Assembly (NCBI GenBank): GCA_033816765.1
Contig: CM066294.1
Location: forward strand, 1,984,001 to 2,048,000
Origin: Nothopassalora personata
Taxonomy: Eukaryota; Ascomycota; Dothideomycetes; Mycosphaerellales; Mycosphaerellaceae
Length of the DNA stretch: 64,000 nucleotides
Direction: 5' to 3'
The translations under genes were made by a program, and so were the position numbers. Every line of letters starts with the position of its first letter. Position 1 is the stretch's first letter. Below are positions 21,656 through 34,171 of the stretch, one piece after another. The notes below the pieces were generated by a model. That model had not been told where the DNA came from and ran no database searches. It was given only the letters and a program-made list of their open reading frames with translations.

Positions 21656-22273
21656 ATGGGTTTTCCTCATTCCCATCCGCACAAAGCTCATCACAACACA
21701 CCATCTCGCACCGCACTGGCGCTGCCTCAGGATCTCGTCACCCGTTTCAACAACCTCGTCATCCCACTGACGAGGGCACTGCTAGCCCGATCACAAATCG
21801 ACATGTTCTAGATTTCTAGTCTCCTGGCCCCCATCCCCTCGCGAACGATCGAGGATGTATTGTCTACCTCGACGAGCCTTCCAACACGGACTTGCGCCCG
21901 GACCCCAAAGAAGTCTTCAGCGGAGTTGAGGATGTCGACAGGAATTTCTTCGCGGTGGACGCACCTCTAGCACAAGCTCATACTTGCGCAGCACGTCGAA
22001 TTGGTCTCTTCGCCGCGATCGAGCGCGTGGCAAGTCGGCCAGGAACTACACGGGTGCACGGGAGTCGTTCGCACGAAGATTGTCCTGGGTGCAGTCTACG
22101 AGTTCGATCAGGATTACAGGGAGCATGTGCTCGAGAAGTATCAATGAAAAGCTCTGTTCGACCATGCTAGCAGGGTCCCGTGGGTTTCGGTACTGCAACA
22201 TCTCGTGGGCAGGGCCTCCGTGGCGGCTGTCAAGCACGTTCAAGAGTCACTCGAGGCCGTGAAGCCCAGCTGA
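21656..22273 (+). pseudogene. Broken unknown gene with in-frame stops
   Basis: From the ATG at 21656 a frame of 206 codons reads protein-like at both ends: ALALPQDLVTRFNNLVIPL at the start, IVLGAVYEFDQDYREHVLEKY and VPWVSVLQHLVGRASVAAV at the end. It is interrupted by TAG (after DMF), TAG and TGA. In the middle, about 21855-21960, a second frame is the coding-like one (VYLDEPSNTDLRPDPKEVF), which suggests frameshifts as well as stops. I do not recognise the family. Two to four small introns could explain part of this, but I found no consistent donor-acceptor set. Confidence 0.4.
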
Positions 22274-22486
22274 GTCCTCGATTGTCTGGGCCAAGGCGAA
22301 CGGAAGTGGCACTTTTCAAAGTGGGAACCTTCAGGTGGACTTGTCGTTAAAGGAGCAGACCTGTCACTGATTTGAGCCTTGCGATAAGGCGCTATTCAGC
22401 TGAGTCTTGGCAATATCACGGTCTCGTGCTTGGCTCGGCCAACCGTGCCTTAAAGAGTTTGCCGGCGCGACGACGACAACAACCCA

Positions 22487-23292
22487 TCAGTAACGCCACC
22501 TTGGCTCCCTGGATTCTCGACTCAACTCCCTCATAATCAAAACAACCTGCTCCTTCAATGACATCGGCTCCTCCTCATCCCGCAACACATCAGCGCATTC
22601 CGCAACAGTATCGAGCTGCAAACACCAACTCGACGCCCTCATCCCAAACCATGTCTCCTCACCGCAATATAATTCCTATGCCACGTCGGAGGCCAAGGTC
22701 GATTTAACCGCTCGTACTGAACATACCTCGACCAGATCCCAGACAAGTGCACAAACTGTATCGTCGCATTCGCGACAAGACCCGGAGGCAAGTACTCCTT
22801 CCTGGCCCACATGGTCAGACGCTCGATTCGTTGGAGGTCGCGCTCGTTCAGAAGGGTTACCTTGGAGAGGTCCAAGGTGCAGTATGACAGCAAGTTTATG
22901 CAGAAGTGGTTTGTTGTCCAATACTGCTGATAGCCGGATTTGTAAATGTGGCGGGCTTCGGAGTAAGCTTGATGACAGGTCAGGATCAAGGAGTTTTGGG
23001 GTGGGCAAGCGTCGACTAGGAATATGGTCCGTGGAGTCTTGGAGGTGAAGGCGAGCTCGTAGATTATGTTACGAAGCTCGGTTGGGATTGTTAAGAGTCC
23101 TGGAAGGCATCGAGGTTCTGCATGTTTGCTCTCCTCCAGAGCATCGCTTGATGGCGATTCTGAGAGTACAGGCGTGTCTCTTGAAAGGTCCAGACCCTGC
23201 ACAAGGACCTCGAGTCCATCAGCTCCATCTGTCCCGAATGGCAGTACTTCCGATGATTTTCGCGGAGGCGCTCGAGCCAGCGCAAGTGACAT
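22487..23292 (-). CDS. 2EXR/F-box-like hypothetical protein, two exons
   Basis: Exons 22663-23292 and 22487-22615, separated by a 47-bp GTGAGG to TTTGCAG intron, give 252 residues. The centre has GLLTIPTELRNIIYELAF followed by LILTCHQAYSEARHIY. This L-P-x-E-L-R-N-x-I-Y / C-x-Q-x-x-x-E pairing is the signature of fungal 2EXR and F-box-like proteins, often substrate adaptors or unknowns. Splicing replaces an implausible short tail with an amphipathic C-terminus (VLRDEEEPMSLKEQVVLIM), which supports the intron. The start ATG at 23290-23292 is the first with sensible context; the frame is open further upstream. The gene is convergent with the broken gene downstream. Function is unknown. Confidence 0.65.
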
Positions 23293-23508
23293 TTTCGTTC
23301 TACACCATGTCTTTGTTCTCTTCCAGGAAGTCTCGGGCCATGATGATTGAAAGTGCATTTTCTGTCCCGGTGCAGTAGTTTTATATCTCTTACCGGGCGC
23401 AAGAGTAAGGAGGTATAAGGACTGGAGCTAGCCAAAACACCCACTCCATATAATTTTGTGGATAGTGGATGAGATAGCACTGCGCATCGATCTTGTCATG
23501 CCTCTCCC

Positions 23509-24927
23509 TCACGCCACCTCAGTAGTTCTCACTGCTGGGTCAATAGCTGCTCGCTTCTCCAGCTGCGCAGCTTGTAGCTCCTCGCCCGGGTCTGCGACCG
23601 TGATATTGAGTTCATCGATCTTGGTCTCTTCCTGCTGGTATGCGATTCTGCCCACATTTCGCTTCGGTCGGACTGCAGTAGTCTGTACGATCGGGTAGTA
23701 GTATGCGCCCTTTTGCAGTCTCTTCTTGATGCCTGGCACCTCGCCGACTTCAAACTCAGGATCGTGGAGTGCCACGGCCAAGGTATGGTTGTAGTACTCC
23801 TTCGGATCTCCCTTCTGCGACTTGGTCTCGTACGTCCGCAGACGTGCGAACTTGAACGCCTTCTTGCCTTCATCGACCTCGTCTGTGTATAGCTCCGGAT
23901 CGTCATTGCCCGGGTCGTTGGGGTTGAGCGTGCGCTTAATGCCATGCACCGCAGCGGCGTCTTGTGGGATGAAGTAGTCATAGTCGTACTCGCGAATGGG
24001 CTCTGGTTTGGTCTTGTCAGACTCTTCCCATGCAGCTAGCTTCTCCTGATAGATTGCCTCCGCTTCCTCGTCCATTACCGGACGCATGACGGCAGTGTCG
24101 AGTCGGTGGTCGTACTGCTCGGTCTTAGCCAGGGGGTTGCCTTCGAACTTCATGATCATGTAGAAGCCGGTGGTGGGGATGGCCTCGAGATCGGGGAGGA
24201 CAGGATACGAGTCGAGCAGTTTGAGGTCCGGCTTCTGAGGGTGCTTAGGATGTGACCAGGCCTCCGTCTCGGCGTCTGTGACCTGGGCACCTCGCAGGTT
24301 GGTCTGACTGTCCTCGCCCGTGTAGGCGTCCTTTGGATGTGCAATGTCGAAGCCCTTGATGATGTTGCGCATGATGTTGATGGGATCCTCCTTGTTGAGA
24401 CTGGGTCTCCTTCGCTTCGCATCGTTGCGGAGTTTGACCAGGTCCTTGGAAGTGGATGATGTGAAGTGCTGTGTCGCCTGCGATGCCGTGTACTCTGTTC
24501 GTCGCAAGAATGATGCTCCCCCACTCGCTGCCGCTGCCTTGCCCAATGTGGACAGCGGTTTGAGGAGTGCTCTGTCCGCCGGGTGTAGTTGTGCGCCCGG
24601 TCGCGCGCTGATGGCTATGGCGTGTCAGTCGGTACACATGCGATCCTCTTCTGTCATGTGGCCATTATCACCTCTCTCGTCTCCATCAAATATGCCAGGG
24701 ATGCCAATCAGGTCAATGGGCATGCCCAACTCGGCGTCCGCCTCGATGTTGAGCGGCTGCTCCCTCACTAATCTCGATGCATAGCCTGCGCTCGTGTACT
24801 GTCCCCCTGCGAGTCCTGTGCCCGGGATGTCGAGCAGCTTTGGTGGATTCGGCGGAGGAGGCAGCTGATTCGAGTATCGGATGCGCGCGATGTAGTCCTG
24901 GTGGACCACTTTGTTCTGTGAGGCCAT
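23509..24927 (-). CDS. PAF1: RNA polymerase II-associated factor Paf1
   Basis: Two exons, 24672-24927 and 23509-24614, with a 57-bp intron, encode 453 residues. The opening has the family block HQDYIARIRYSNQLPPPPNPPKLLDIP, then LNIEADAELGMPIDL, and after the junction the conserved ADRALLKPL and SFLRRTEY. Later blocks include PVLPDLEAIPTTGFYMIMKF and EYDYDYFIPQD. Paf1 is the scaffold of the Paf1 complex, which travels with elongating Pol II and supports H2B ubiquitination and H3K4/K36 methylation. Length and block order match fungal orthologues. It is divergent from NTE1 across about 730 bp. The exon junction is supported because it restores the conserved frame. Confidence 0.93.
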
Positions 24928-25661
24928 CGCGGTCGCTGTGCACGTCGAGGGATATGCGGCCTGGCGTGTGCACTGTTTCCACCGCGACGACACGCGAGGT
25001 TGTGGATGTCAGCGCCGCGAAGAATGAAATGTAACAAAAAGGTCGTCTGTATGAACGTTCGTTCATGAAAACTGAAAACACGCGAGCAGGTGATGCTCCC
25101 CAAAGCTAAAGCTAAAAAACTAGGGCGAAATATGCACAGTCGCAGGCCCAATGAAAGCTAGCTATTGTTTAGACGACTGTAGTCAATATCTGATGGGGAT
25201 GCCCTAATTGTAGTGAAGGTGGTATAGCTGTGCAGCTGTGTGCACGGCTCGCGCAGGACTTCTAGTGGTTGCACAGTCGCACGTCGTGCACACCTCCACT
25301 AAACTTAGGGCAAACCAATCAAACATTGACTAAGGTCATCCAGACAACAGGTAGCCGTAATGCTCATTTCATTAGGTGTGCACCACGCGCAAACTAACTT
25401 CTAGAGCTCGGTGATCTCGTCCGACATCTCCCTCCCCAGTACAGTATACATGCATCTTGCTCTGCACACATCCACATCCCGACCGCGCCGGAAAAGATGC
25501 TCACATGACTTCGCGTTGACCATCTCTCCTCCCAGCATTCCTTGTTAACGCCCGGCTTGAACGATGTTAGGCCCTGGCACGTTCTCCCACTCACTTGATT
25601 GATTCGACCCGCGCGCCACAACTACCGCACGCCGACTCCCGCTCCACGTGCTTCAGGCGTG
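24928..25661. promoter_or_regulatory. Divergent PAF1/NTE1 intergenic region
   Basis: 734 bp between two outward-facing housekeeping genes. It includes a perfect 7-bp inverted repeat with 2-nt loop at 25051-25066, GCTAAA direct repeats near 25106-25118 and pyrimidine-rich DNA near the NTE1 start. No coding frame is supported. Confidence 0.55.
25051..25066. repeat. Perfect 16-bp inverted repeat
   Basis: ATGAACG, a TT spacer and CGTTCAT. It lies about 125 bp upstream of the PAF1 start and could be a dimeric factor site or chance. Confidence 0.5.
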
Positions 25662-28600
25662 ATGGACGGCGCGCCGTCCTCCCTCCTCCAGCAGAGTGCT
25701 GTGCACACATCTTCGCCAATCGCGTCTGCGCAGACTCTCGCCGACGTTGTCTCCTCGCTCGCGCCCAACATATCCGCTACTCCCCCGGCCGATGCTGCAG
25801 GAACTCCCGCCCGGTCGACGTTGAGCATGCTGGGAGGCCTGGCCCTGGGACTCTTCACTGTCGTTCCTAGTGTCCTGTACTGGATCATCACCTTTCTGAC
25901 CTACACCCTACCAACATGGCTCTTCACCTTCCTGTCCACGAGCCTGACCTTCACCATGAACATGACGACCCTTCTCCTCCTCCTCCTGGTCTTTGCCAGT
26001 ACCGTCACCTGGTTCGTCCGCTACAGATTCCTGACCATGTACTCGCGTCTGCCTCCAGAGCCTCAGAGGAAGGAGCCGCAGATTGAGATCTTTCCAGAAT
26101 CTCAGGAAACGGACTCGAAGCCTGGCTTGTCGAACTACTTCGATGAGTTCCTCAGCGCGATCAAGGTCTTCGGCTACCTCGAACGGCCAGTCTTCCACGA
26201 GTTGACGCGTACCATGCAGACTAGAAAGCTGATCGCTGGCGAGACTTTGCTTCTGGAGGAGGAGAAGGGCTTCTGCCTGGTCGTGGATGGCTTAGTCCAG
26301 ATCTTTGTCAAGTCCAAAGCTGGATCTGAAGCCGAATCGCCAACTGAGTTTGCCATCGCCGACGACGAGGAGCCAGAACATCGTTCTGGAAGTCATGGAA
26401 GCTACCAACTGCTCACCGAGGTCAAGAACGGAGCTCCAATGTCCTCGCTCTTTTCGATCCTGGCCTTATTTACCGATAACGTCAAAATGCGCTACGATGA
26501 GGACGACGATCTACCTTCCAGCGAGTCTAGTGGCAACCTCAAAAATCAGATGCGTATGAACATTCACGATGAAGATGGCACTCCAGAATCTGGTACTGAC
26601 AGTGGCGTTCAATGGACAGGAGCTGGGTCTTCTCGACCTGTTTCGCGTCAAAGAACGCACTCAAGCATTACTGGCTTAAACTCTTTCAACAAGGAGCCGC
26701 CCCCATTGACGCTTGATGGAAGCACTGACGGCCAAGGCAGGCACAGCCGAAGACCAAGCCTCATTTACGGCAACAGCACGTGGGCGAAGAGGGCGAGGAA
26801 GCAGGCGTCAGCACATCCAGATATTGTCGCTCGTGCTACAGTCGACACCACCATTGCTGTGATTCCAGCAAGTGCCTTTCACCGCATCACTAGGATATAC
26901 CCAAAGGCAACAGCACATATAGTGCATGTCATTCTGACAAGACTGCAGCGTGTGACATTGGCTACTGCCAACTCATACTTGGGATTGACAGATCAGGTCC
27001 TGCGCACAGAAAGGCTCATGGACAAGTACACAACCTACGATCTGCCAGACTTTCTTCGGGGCGAAGCCTTGGAGCGATTGAAGAACAAGTTCAGGAAAGA
27101 TCTCGAGCGTGTGGGCCCGGAAGAAGGCATGAAAGGTATCGCCTTGCACAATCCTCGGATCTCGCACCGTAGGCGTGCTAGTAGTAGTCTACGCCGCGAT
27201 GCAGCCATGCATATTAGGCAGAACGCCCGCAACGGCAGCCTCAATGCAGATCTAGTTGGAGGCGAAAGAGGTGGAATCAGTGCTGGTGACCTGCTGACCA
27301 ATATCCATGCTGCTCGTTCTCCAGCTGGGCGAGGGCTGAGAGGCAGCTTTTCACAGCCATACTCTGCCCCACGAACAAGCAATGGAGATAATCACGATCC
27401 TGCGAGAACAAAACGCGACCATTTCAGCACCGCCTATAACCCGCGAGCAACTATGCACAGACAAGAGTCGATGGATGAGGATGTAATCTTCCGCGAGTCA
27501 ATCATGGAGTGCATGGCCAAAGCTATCGGGCTCACCAACTCCAAGGACAGTCTACGGCAAACAGGATCGGTCGCACAATCGCCTCGCTTGGTGTCGTACG
27601 ACTCGAAGCGGCAAAGCGCAGTTTTCAACAATGCATTCGGCTTCATGGACCCGTTCGATGGCTCACAGGAAGACTCCGAGTCTGTGGCTTCGCAATCTGC
27701 TTTCAGTGTAGGAGGGTCTGTTAACATCATGGAAGACTTGAAGAATGAAGTCGAAATTGTATTCTTCCCGAAAGATTCTGTTCTTGTCGAAGAAGGAGAG
27801 CGTAACCCTGGACTGTATTATGTAATCGATGGCTTTCTAGATGTTAGTGCCTCGGTCGATGAGCAGGAAGCTTCCCATTCGAATCTGTTTGGCACCATGG
27901 CTAGGCCGGGTGGCGTCGAGGCGCCAGAACTACTGGGAGCGAAAGACAGGCGAAGAACTTCGGGAGCCGCGAGGTCGACGTCAGTAGGTGGCTCGGAGCA
28001 CCATCGACGACAGAAATCGGCGCGCTCATCACGCAAGAGCCTCTTTCTCATCAAGCCAGGTGGACTCGCCGGGTACCTTGGAAGCATATCATCGTATCGC
28101 TCGTTCATCGACGTGAGGGCGAAAACAGATGTGTATGTTGGTTTCTTGCCTCGTCATGCCATTGAGAAGATTGTCGAACGCCATCCGGTTGTGCTTCTGA
28201 CTATGGCCAAAAGAATGACCAGCCTGCTGCCTCGACTCATACTGCACATTGACTTCGCGCTAGAATGGGTGCAGGTCAATGCTGGCCAGGCCATATATCA
28301 CCAGAAGGATGATAGCGATGCTATCTACCTCGTACTTAATGGACGTTTACGCGCCATTCAGGAAAACGATGACGGCGTGATGAAAGTCATTGGCGAGTAT
28401 GGTCAAGGTGACAGCGTAGGGGAGCTCGAGGTCTTGACAGAGACGACTCGACCTGGCACTCTGCACGCCATTCGCGACACAGAACTGGCCAAATTCCCAA
28501 AGACTCTGTTCAACAGCTTGGCGCAGGAACACCCCGGCATTACCATCAAAGTCTCCAAGATCATTGCTTCTCGCATGAGAGCCTTGATTGAGAACCCTCA

Positions 28601-30272
28601 GAACGAACTCGAGAGCTACAACAAGCTTGCTGTTGAGAGACCGAAGGTGGCGTCGATCAGCAACCTGCGGACCGTTGCTATTATACCATGTACCGCCGGC
28701 GTTCCGGTTGTGGAGTTCGGCAGCAAGCTGCAAAGTGCCCTACACCAACTTGGCACTCCAAATGGCGTGTCGGTGCTCAGCCAGTCCACGATCTTGAACC
28801 ACTTAGGGCGACATGCGTTCACCAAGATGGGTAAGCTCAAGCTGGCACAGTACCTGGCTGACCTAGAAGAGAAGTTCGGTATCGTGATCTACGTGGCTGA
28901 CACCAGCGTTAAATCAACATGGACGCAGACATGTCTAAGCCAGGCAGATTGCATCTACATGGTCGGCCTTGCCGAAGGCTCTCCAGCAATTGGCGAGTAC
29001 GAACGCTTTCTACTGACGACGAAGACGACTGCACGCAAAGAGCTCGTCCTTCTGCATTCTGAGCGTTACTGCCCTTCTGGTACCACTCGCGCATGGCTCA
29101 AGAATAGACCCTGGATCAATGGAGGTCATCATCACGTACAGCTGGCTTTCCGCGCAGCGTCAGAAGGTCCTGTCCATACCACTGGGCCGAAGCGCTTTGG
29201 TAATGCCATCAAGCAGCGCGTTCAAGTCATACAAGCCGAGATTCACAAGTACACTTCGCGTCGTGTCCGACAGACACCGCTGTTCTCTGCCGAGACACCA
29301 TTCAAGGGTGATTTCCACCGCTTGGCAAGAAGATTGTGCGGCAAGTCTGTTGGCCTGGTACTCGGCGGAGGTGGCGCAAGAGGTATTGCTCACGTTGGCA
29401 TCATCAGAAGTTTGGAAGAAGCAGGTCTGCCCATAGACATCGTCGGTGGCACCTCCATTGGTGCCTTTGTAGGCGCTATCTACGCTCAAGACGCAGATGT
29501 CGTGCCGATGTACGGTCGTGTCAAGAAGTTCGCTGGTCGTATGGGCAGCATGTGGCGCTTCGCATTAGACGTCACCTACCCATCTGCCTCCTACACGACC
29601 GGCCACGAGTTCAATCGCGGCATTTTCAAAGCCTTTGGTGACTCTCAGATCGAAGACTTCTGGCTCGATTTCTACTGCAACTCGACCAACATCTCGAAGT
29701 CACGCTCAGAGATCCACACCAGCGGCTATGTTTGGCGATATGTGCGTGCTTCGATGTCTCTAGCGGGTCTACTCCCTCCTCTCTGTGACGAGGGTAACAT
29801 GCTTCTCGATGGTGGCTATACCGACAACCTGACCGTGTCACATATGAAAGCCCTCGGCGCGGACCAGATCTTCGCTGTCGATGTTGGTGCCCTCGATGAT
29901 GACTCCCCTCAAAACTATGGCGATTCCCTCTCTGGCTTCTGGGCTTCTCTGAATCGCTGGAACCCATTCTCGTCACATCCCAACCCGCCCACCCTGTCCG
30001 AGATCCAAGCTCGTCTTGCCTACGTGAGCTCCGTGGACAACCTCGAGCGCGCGAAGAGTATCCCCGGGTGCAGGTACATGAGACCACCAATCGAGGCCTA
30101 CGGCACATTGGACTTTGGCAAGTTCGATGAGATCTTTCAAGTAGGATATCAGTACGGCAAGAAGTTCTTGGCAGATCTGCGAGAAGAAGGCGTCTTGCCG
30201 CCGATTGAGGAAGAAACAGAGGAGAAGAGAAATTTGAGAAGGACTATGGCACCTAGGAGAGCAAGTATATGA
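25662..30272 (+). CDS. NTE1: NTE1-type lysophospholipase (patatin domain, cyclic-nucleotide-binding-like domains)
   Basis: An intronless gene of 1536 residues. Two hydrophobic segments near residues 50-120 ([20 protein letters not shown] and a [14 protein letters not shown] segment) anchor it to the ER membrane. Cyclic-nucleotide-binding-like domains lie at roughly 180-340, 690-850 and 860-970. The patatin domain near 1230-1400 has the oxyanion motif GGGGARG, the nucleophile motif GTSIG and the catalytic DGG (LLDGGYTDN). NTE1 deacylates phosphatidylcholine to glycerophosphocholine and controls membrane phospholipid turnover. All catalytic residues are present and the length is usual for the fungal family. 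I start at MDGAPSS; an in-frame ATG at 25599 would add 21 residues. Confidence 0.95.
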   Translation: MDGAPSSLLQQSAVHTSSPIASAQTLADVVSSLAPNISATPPADAAGTPARSTLSMLGGLALGLFTVVPSVLYWIITFLTYTLPTWLFTFLSTSLTFTMNMTTLLLLLLVFASTVTWFVRYRFLTMYSRLPPEPQRKEPQIEIFPESQETDSKPGLSNYFDEFLSAIKVFGYLERPVFHELTRTMQTRKLIAGETLLLEEEKGFCLVVDGLVQIFVKSKAGSEAESPTEFAIADDEEPEHRSGSHGSYQLLTEVKNGAPMSSLFSILALFTDNVKMRYDEDDDLPSSESSGNLKNQMRMNIHDEDGTPESGTDSGVQWTGAGSSRPVSRQRTHSSITGLNSFNKEPPPLTLDGSTDGQGRHSRRPSLIYGNSTWAKRARKQASAHPDIVARATVDTTIAVIPASAFHRITRIYPKATAHIVHVILTRLQRVTLATANSYLGLTDQVLRTERLMDKYTTYDLPDFLRGEALERLKNKFRKDLERVGPEEGMKGIALHNPRISHRRRASSSLRRDAAMHIRQNARNGSLNADLVGGERGGISAGDLLTNIHAARSPAGRGLRGSFSQPYSAPRTSNGDNHDPARTKRDHFSTAYNPRATMHRQESMDEDVIFRESIMECMAKAIGLTNSKDSLRQTGSVAQSPRLVSYDSKRQSAVFNNAFGFMDPFDGSQEDSESVASQSAFSVGGSVNIMEDLKNEVEIVFFPKDSVLVEEGERNPGLYYVIDGFLDVSASVDEQEASHSNLFGTMARPGGVEAPELLGAKDRRRTSGAARSTSVGGSEHHRRQKSARSSRKSLFLIKPGGLAGYLGSISSYRSFIDVRAKTDVYVGFLPRHAIEKIVERHPVVLLTMAKRMTSLLPRLILHIDFALEWVQVNAGQAIYHQKDDSDAIYLVLNGRLRAIQENDDGVMKVIGEYGQGDSVGELEVLTETTRPGTLHAIRDTELAKFPKTLFNSLAQEHPGITIKVSKIIASRMRALIENPQNELESYNKLAVERPKVASISNLRTVAIIPCTAGVPVVEFGSKLQSALHQLGTPNGVSVLSQSTILNHLGRHAFTKMGKLKLAQYLADLEEKFGIVIYVADTSVKSTWTQTCLSQADCIYMVGLAEGSPAIGEYERFLLTTKTTARKELVLLHSERYCPSGTTRAWLKNRPWINGGHHHVQLAFRAASEGPVHTTGPKRFGNAIKQRVQVIQAEIHKYTSRRVRQTPLFSAETPFKGDFHRLARRLCGKSVGLVLGGGGARGIAHVGIIRSLEEAGLPIDIVGGTSIGAFVGAIYAQDADVVPMYGRVKKFAGRMGSMWRFALDVTYPSASYTTGHEFNRGIFKAFGDSQIEDFWLDFYCNSTNISKSRSEIHTSGYVWRYVRASMSLAGLLPPLCDEGNMLLDGGYTDNLTVSHMKALGADQIFAVDVGALDDDSPQNYGDSLSGFWASLNRWNPFSSHPNPPTLSEIQARLAYVSSVDNLERAKSIPGCRYMRPPIEAYGTLDFGKFDEIFQVGYQYGKKFLADLREEGVLPPIEEETEEKRNLRRTMAPRRASI

Positions 30273-31441
30273 TGACAGGGAGAGGAAATGAGTGAGGAGC
30301 GTTGCACATCACTTCGCGTTTGATACCCGGGTCTAGACATAGCACAGCGCAGCACTTTTACCAAGTGTAATGGATGATTTTCAACTCCAGCCCTGCAAGA
30401 GCAGCGTTGATGCGGATGCCTTGGGAGGCGCACTCTGCCTGTGGTCAACGGGAGAAAGAGTGAATGAGTCTTGACCTTGACGACCCTATCATCTCGTGTA
30501 GCTCACAGAAGTCAATCTGTGTAGAGTGTTCCGCTTCGCTCACCGTGAGCGTTGTTGCTTGAATTCAACGGCGGGCGTGCTTAAGCAACGTATAGGATAT
30601 GTTCGGCGCTGCCACACTAGCGTCGATCCAGGTGATGGGGCAGCATGCAATGCATCGGGATTTGGCGGCATTCAGCTTCGATACAGTAGAGCAGTGGTCG
30701 GTATGGCGTTAACGATGGAGGTGATCCACTAGCCAAATGACCCCTGCCACTCCACCGCCCACAAATGCAACCAATTTATGCGGTTGCGGAGTACCCTGTC
30801 TTCTCCGGAATGTCCCGTACACATCACCGGCGTCGTCCGCGATGATCGTATAAAGAAGGGACGAGATTGATTGATTGATTAATTATTCCATTAACGTGCT
30901 ATTTGAGTCAAAGACTATGCAACACGGGTCTCGAGAACGAGACCAAAATTTGAGAGAAGGAGAAAAGCCCCGTCGTACCCCGGACGTAAAAACTCCTTAA
31001 AAGATGCGAGCAACGCTCGCTATTCGAACCGTAAATCGAATATATTGCGGCGTAGTACGCGCTAGGAGGGACGAGAGCAGTGCTCCTGAAAGGGCGTCCG
31101 GGAAACGACCGAGGATTCACTTCGTTATGCATTCCAGCCTCGGGAAGCTCGAAAGCGAAACTTTAGCAGAAGCACCCCTATTCTGCCGAAGTTCTCTCAC
31201 GCCTCCACACATTCCGGGGAGCGCATGGATGGATAGCTGTTCATGGCAAGGCGTGAGGTGCCGGGTTGTGCGAGACAAGCACAGGTCCACAGGATGCTGG
31301 GCCATCGTGTCGATGGCATGTTCGGACGCATGCTGAGCAAAATGGAGCATTCACCCACCTGACGTTGGTCCACATCTTGTAGCCCATCTTGCTCCATGGC
31401 TCTACGATACTACTGACGAGAAGACTGGGTGTCTTGCGATC
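30273..31441. other. 1.17-kb intergenic region with hairpin cluster
   Basis: No gene is supported. AT-rich simple sequence (TTGA units) occurs at 30868-30882 and a dense group of perfect palindromes at 30927-31110. The remainder is unremarkable. Confidence 0.5.
30927..31110. repeat. Cluster of perfect hairpins inside an imperfect inverted repeat
   Basis: Five perfect hairpins lie in about 160 bp: GGTCTCG/CGAGACC (30927-30944, loop of 4), GCGAGC/GCTCGC (31006-31020, loop of 3), TATTCGA/TCGAATA (31021-31042, loop of 8), GCGTA/TACGC (31050-31060, loop of 1) and GAGCA/TGCTC (31075-31085, loop of 1). The last three to four are enclosed by CCCGGACG (30979-30986) and CGTCCGGG (31095-31102), an 8-bp perfect arm that extends to about 14 matches in 17 with the flanking CGTCGT/ACGACC. 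There is no coding content. A foldback transposon relic or a structured RNA are the main readings. Confidence 0.6.
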
Positions 31442-34038
31442 ATGACTGACGTGACCCAGACGAATGGTTATTTTGCTGCAGCTCAGAACGAGCCTGAAAG
31501 GGGCTCCAGCAAACGCCAGAAGTCCAGGCACAGAGCCTCTATAGCATGCGCAACGTGTCGCGAGCGGCGCATACGTGTAAGAGAGACGCTTTCCCTCCCA
31601 AGCACAGTACTGAGATCAAACAGTGCGTAGTCAATCCAGGCGAGACCGACTGCGTACAATGCCAGCGAACCTCTACCCAATGCATCATTAAGAACGACGA
31701 TGAACGACGGCGTCCAATCTCGAGGGCGTATATGACCACCTTGACTAAGCGAGTGGCACTCCTAGAGTCTATGCTGAAAGAGAGGGGAGCTAGTCCGCCG
31801 CCTGCGGTCTACCCACCAAAGACCACTCGAGGCAGTCTGTACGCAGACGGAGACGAGTCCCCAGCAAGAGCAGGCGCGTCGCAGATACAGGCCAGCGTGA
31901 ACAATGAACCTGTGAAGTCTGAGCGACCTAGTCCTACCAACGATCCAAGTCCAACCTACGGGACCCCACAACATGGTTCAACGGCAGGGGAGAGTCACAA
32001 AAGTCGCAGCGAACAGGAGAGCAGTGCAGGTACACCGATAGATGACAAGAAGGAAGGCCTTGTCAGTCGCCTGCTATCTACTCGCGGCCACTTGTCGTTC
32101 GATCAACTTTCTGGGCGCCTGAGGTTTTATGGAGGCACAGTCAACTGTCACGTCTATTCGGAGAATGTTAGTGACCACGCCAGAGCCGACCACGACAGGC
32201 TTGAACAAGCTAAACGGGCTGAGAAATGCATTCGAAGCTTGCCGATCGAGACTCGAGACTATCTAATGTCAATGTTCTGGCAGCACTACAACGCCGTGCT
32301 ACACGTCGTGCACGAAGAAGCATTTCATGAGGATCGAGAACATGGTCGAACGCAATTCTACTCGGGGTTTCTGCACGTGTGCATATTAGCAATGGGATTT
32401 CGATCTGCGGACAAGTCAAGACCGGATATCCGGCGTTTGGCCTTACCAGGCAGGGAAAGCCAGCTGCACGGCGAGGCGAAGCACATGCTAGATCTCGAGC
32501 TTGAAAGACCTGGAGGGATTCCTTCAATCGTCGCACTCATCATTCTCGGTGACCTGGAAGCGGGCGTGGGACGAGACAACGTGGGCTGGTTATACTCGGG
32601 GATCGCTATCAGACTATGCTATGACCTTGGCCTGCAAATGGACAGCCGCAACGCAGGACTGTCACAGCGCGAAGTCGACATCCGTCGGATGACGTTGTGG
32701 GCCTGTGTTATCTACGACAGATACTGGAGTCTCTTCCTAGGTCGCCCGCTTACAATGAAGAGCAGTGATCTGGAGATGTATACATTGACCGACCAGTTTG
32801 AGCGCCTTGGGCCTTGCATGCCTGTTGGCGTGGAGAAGTCTTTCAATACCAGGATCTACGAGGCTCTGATCGATCTCATGGAAATTGCGGGAAAGATCGT
32901 GGAGCATGCTGAATTCACAAGGCAGCATGACCAGATGACCGGACCAGACCAGCAAGCGTATATCAAGATGGCCGCTCTTGACCGTGAACTACACAATTGG
33001 GCGTCTCGGCTACCAACAGACCTGCGCTACACGGATGAGAATCGAGCAAATGCCCCATTGTCGTTCTATCTTCTTCACCAGCAATACCATACGAACCTCA
33101 TCCTTCTACACCGCCCATTTGCGCGATACGACGACGGTCCCATCCCAGAAACACAAGAAGTCAGCGCGCTGGACAGTCATGTCTCACAAGCAAGCCGCGC
33201 GATCTGTACCCAAAGCGCTGTTGCCATGGCTCGACTCTTTTGGCAGCATCGCCAGAGGTTCGACGGCAAGCAGATCTTCTCTTCTGGCATGCAGCACGCC
33301 GGAACCGCTGCCACGGCGCTTATCGCGGCTCTCGCGTACATTCCCGATGCTACTGACCGCAACAACAACATGCAATATTTGGAAGTGCTACACCTCGCGC
33401 TGCTTGACATGGCGCACAACTACGTGCCCGCTGAACGAATGGCCGCTGTACTCGATGCTGTCATGATCGAGCTTCGAGGTGGCCCAATCAGTCCCGGCAG
33501 GACAACCATACCAGCACGGAGAAGTGGCACATCCACCGACACAGACCGCGGCGCTGCGAAGCGGAGACAAACCGAATGCACCAGACCACCACTTTCGAGC
33601 TCAATGCCTCCGCCGCCGCCGCCGCCGCCACTACGCAGTCAACCGGTCGTGGACATCACTCAGCATCACGCGTATCTGCCTCAACGACAACCACAGTCGA
33701 ACATAGGAGACTACGTCGTGGTGACGCCACAGTCAGAAGCACGCCCGTGGCCAGCCCTGCACAGCGATAGCAACCCCATTCCACAACAGCCTCACGCCCT
33801 GCCGCCAACGCAGGAGGAGTGGGTCAATCACGTTGGGACTGAGTTCCCCGACATGCCTCATATGACCGACATGGCAGGTCTTCCAAGTGGCGACATGAAT
33901 ACTCTGAGGTTTATGCCATTGCCATCAGAAGACGACTGGAATCGCTGGCATGACGCTTCGGTGTTGGATGCATCGCCAGACTTGTACGGGTTTCACCCTC
34001 GAGGGCGCTTGTCTAGTGACTCCGGGCATCCACCATAA
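31442..34038 (+). CDS. Zn(II)2Cys6 transcription factor, XlnR/AmyR-like architecture
   Basis: Exons 31442-31576 and 31624-34038 (47-bp intron inside the zinc cluster) give 849 residues. Splicing joins CATCRERRIR to CVVNPGETDCVQCQRTSTQC, producing C-x2-C-x6-C-x8-C-x2-C-x6-C; without the intron the third cysteine is lost. A RVALLESMLKERG coiled coil follows the cluster. The fungal_trans domain spans about residues 230-500, with IALIILGDLEAG-like and GLALRLCYDLGL-like helices (here GIAIRLCYDLGLQ). The C-terminus has a poly-proline run and Gln/Pro/Asp-rich activation-type sequence. It is tail-to-tail with a sugar transporter 134 bp away, so control of carbohydrate uptake is conceivable but not shown. 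No specific orthologue is claimed. Confidence 0.87.
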
Positions 34039-34171
34039 GTCATAGTAATGATGAACAGAGACGTGAAGACAAGAAGAAAAGAGTATAACAACTCTTCTGC
34101 TGACTCCGCGTGGCCATATCATACAGAATATACCATATGCGTACGTGGTACCGCCTCTAATTCCTCCCCTC

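Noticed and set aside
24245..24637. 130-codon minus-strand frame overlapping PAF1
   Set aside because: It is a shadow of the PAF1 exon; the spliced PAF1 frame carries the conserved residues.
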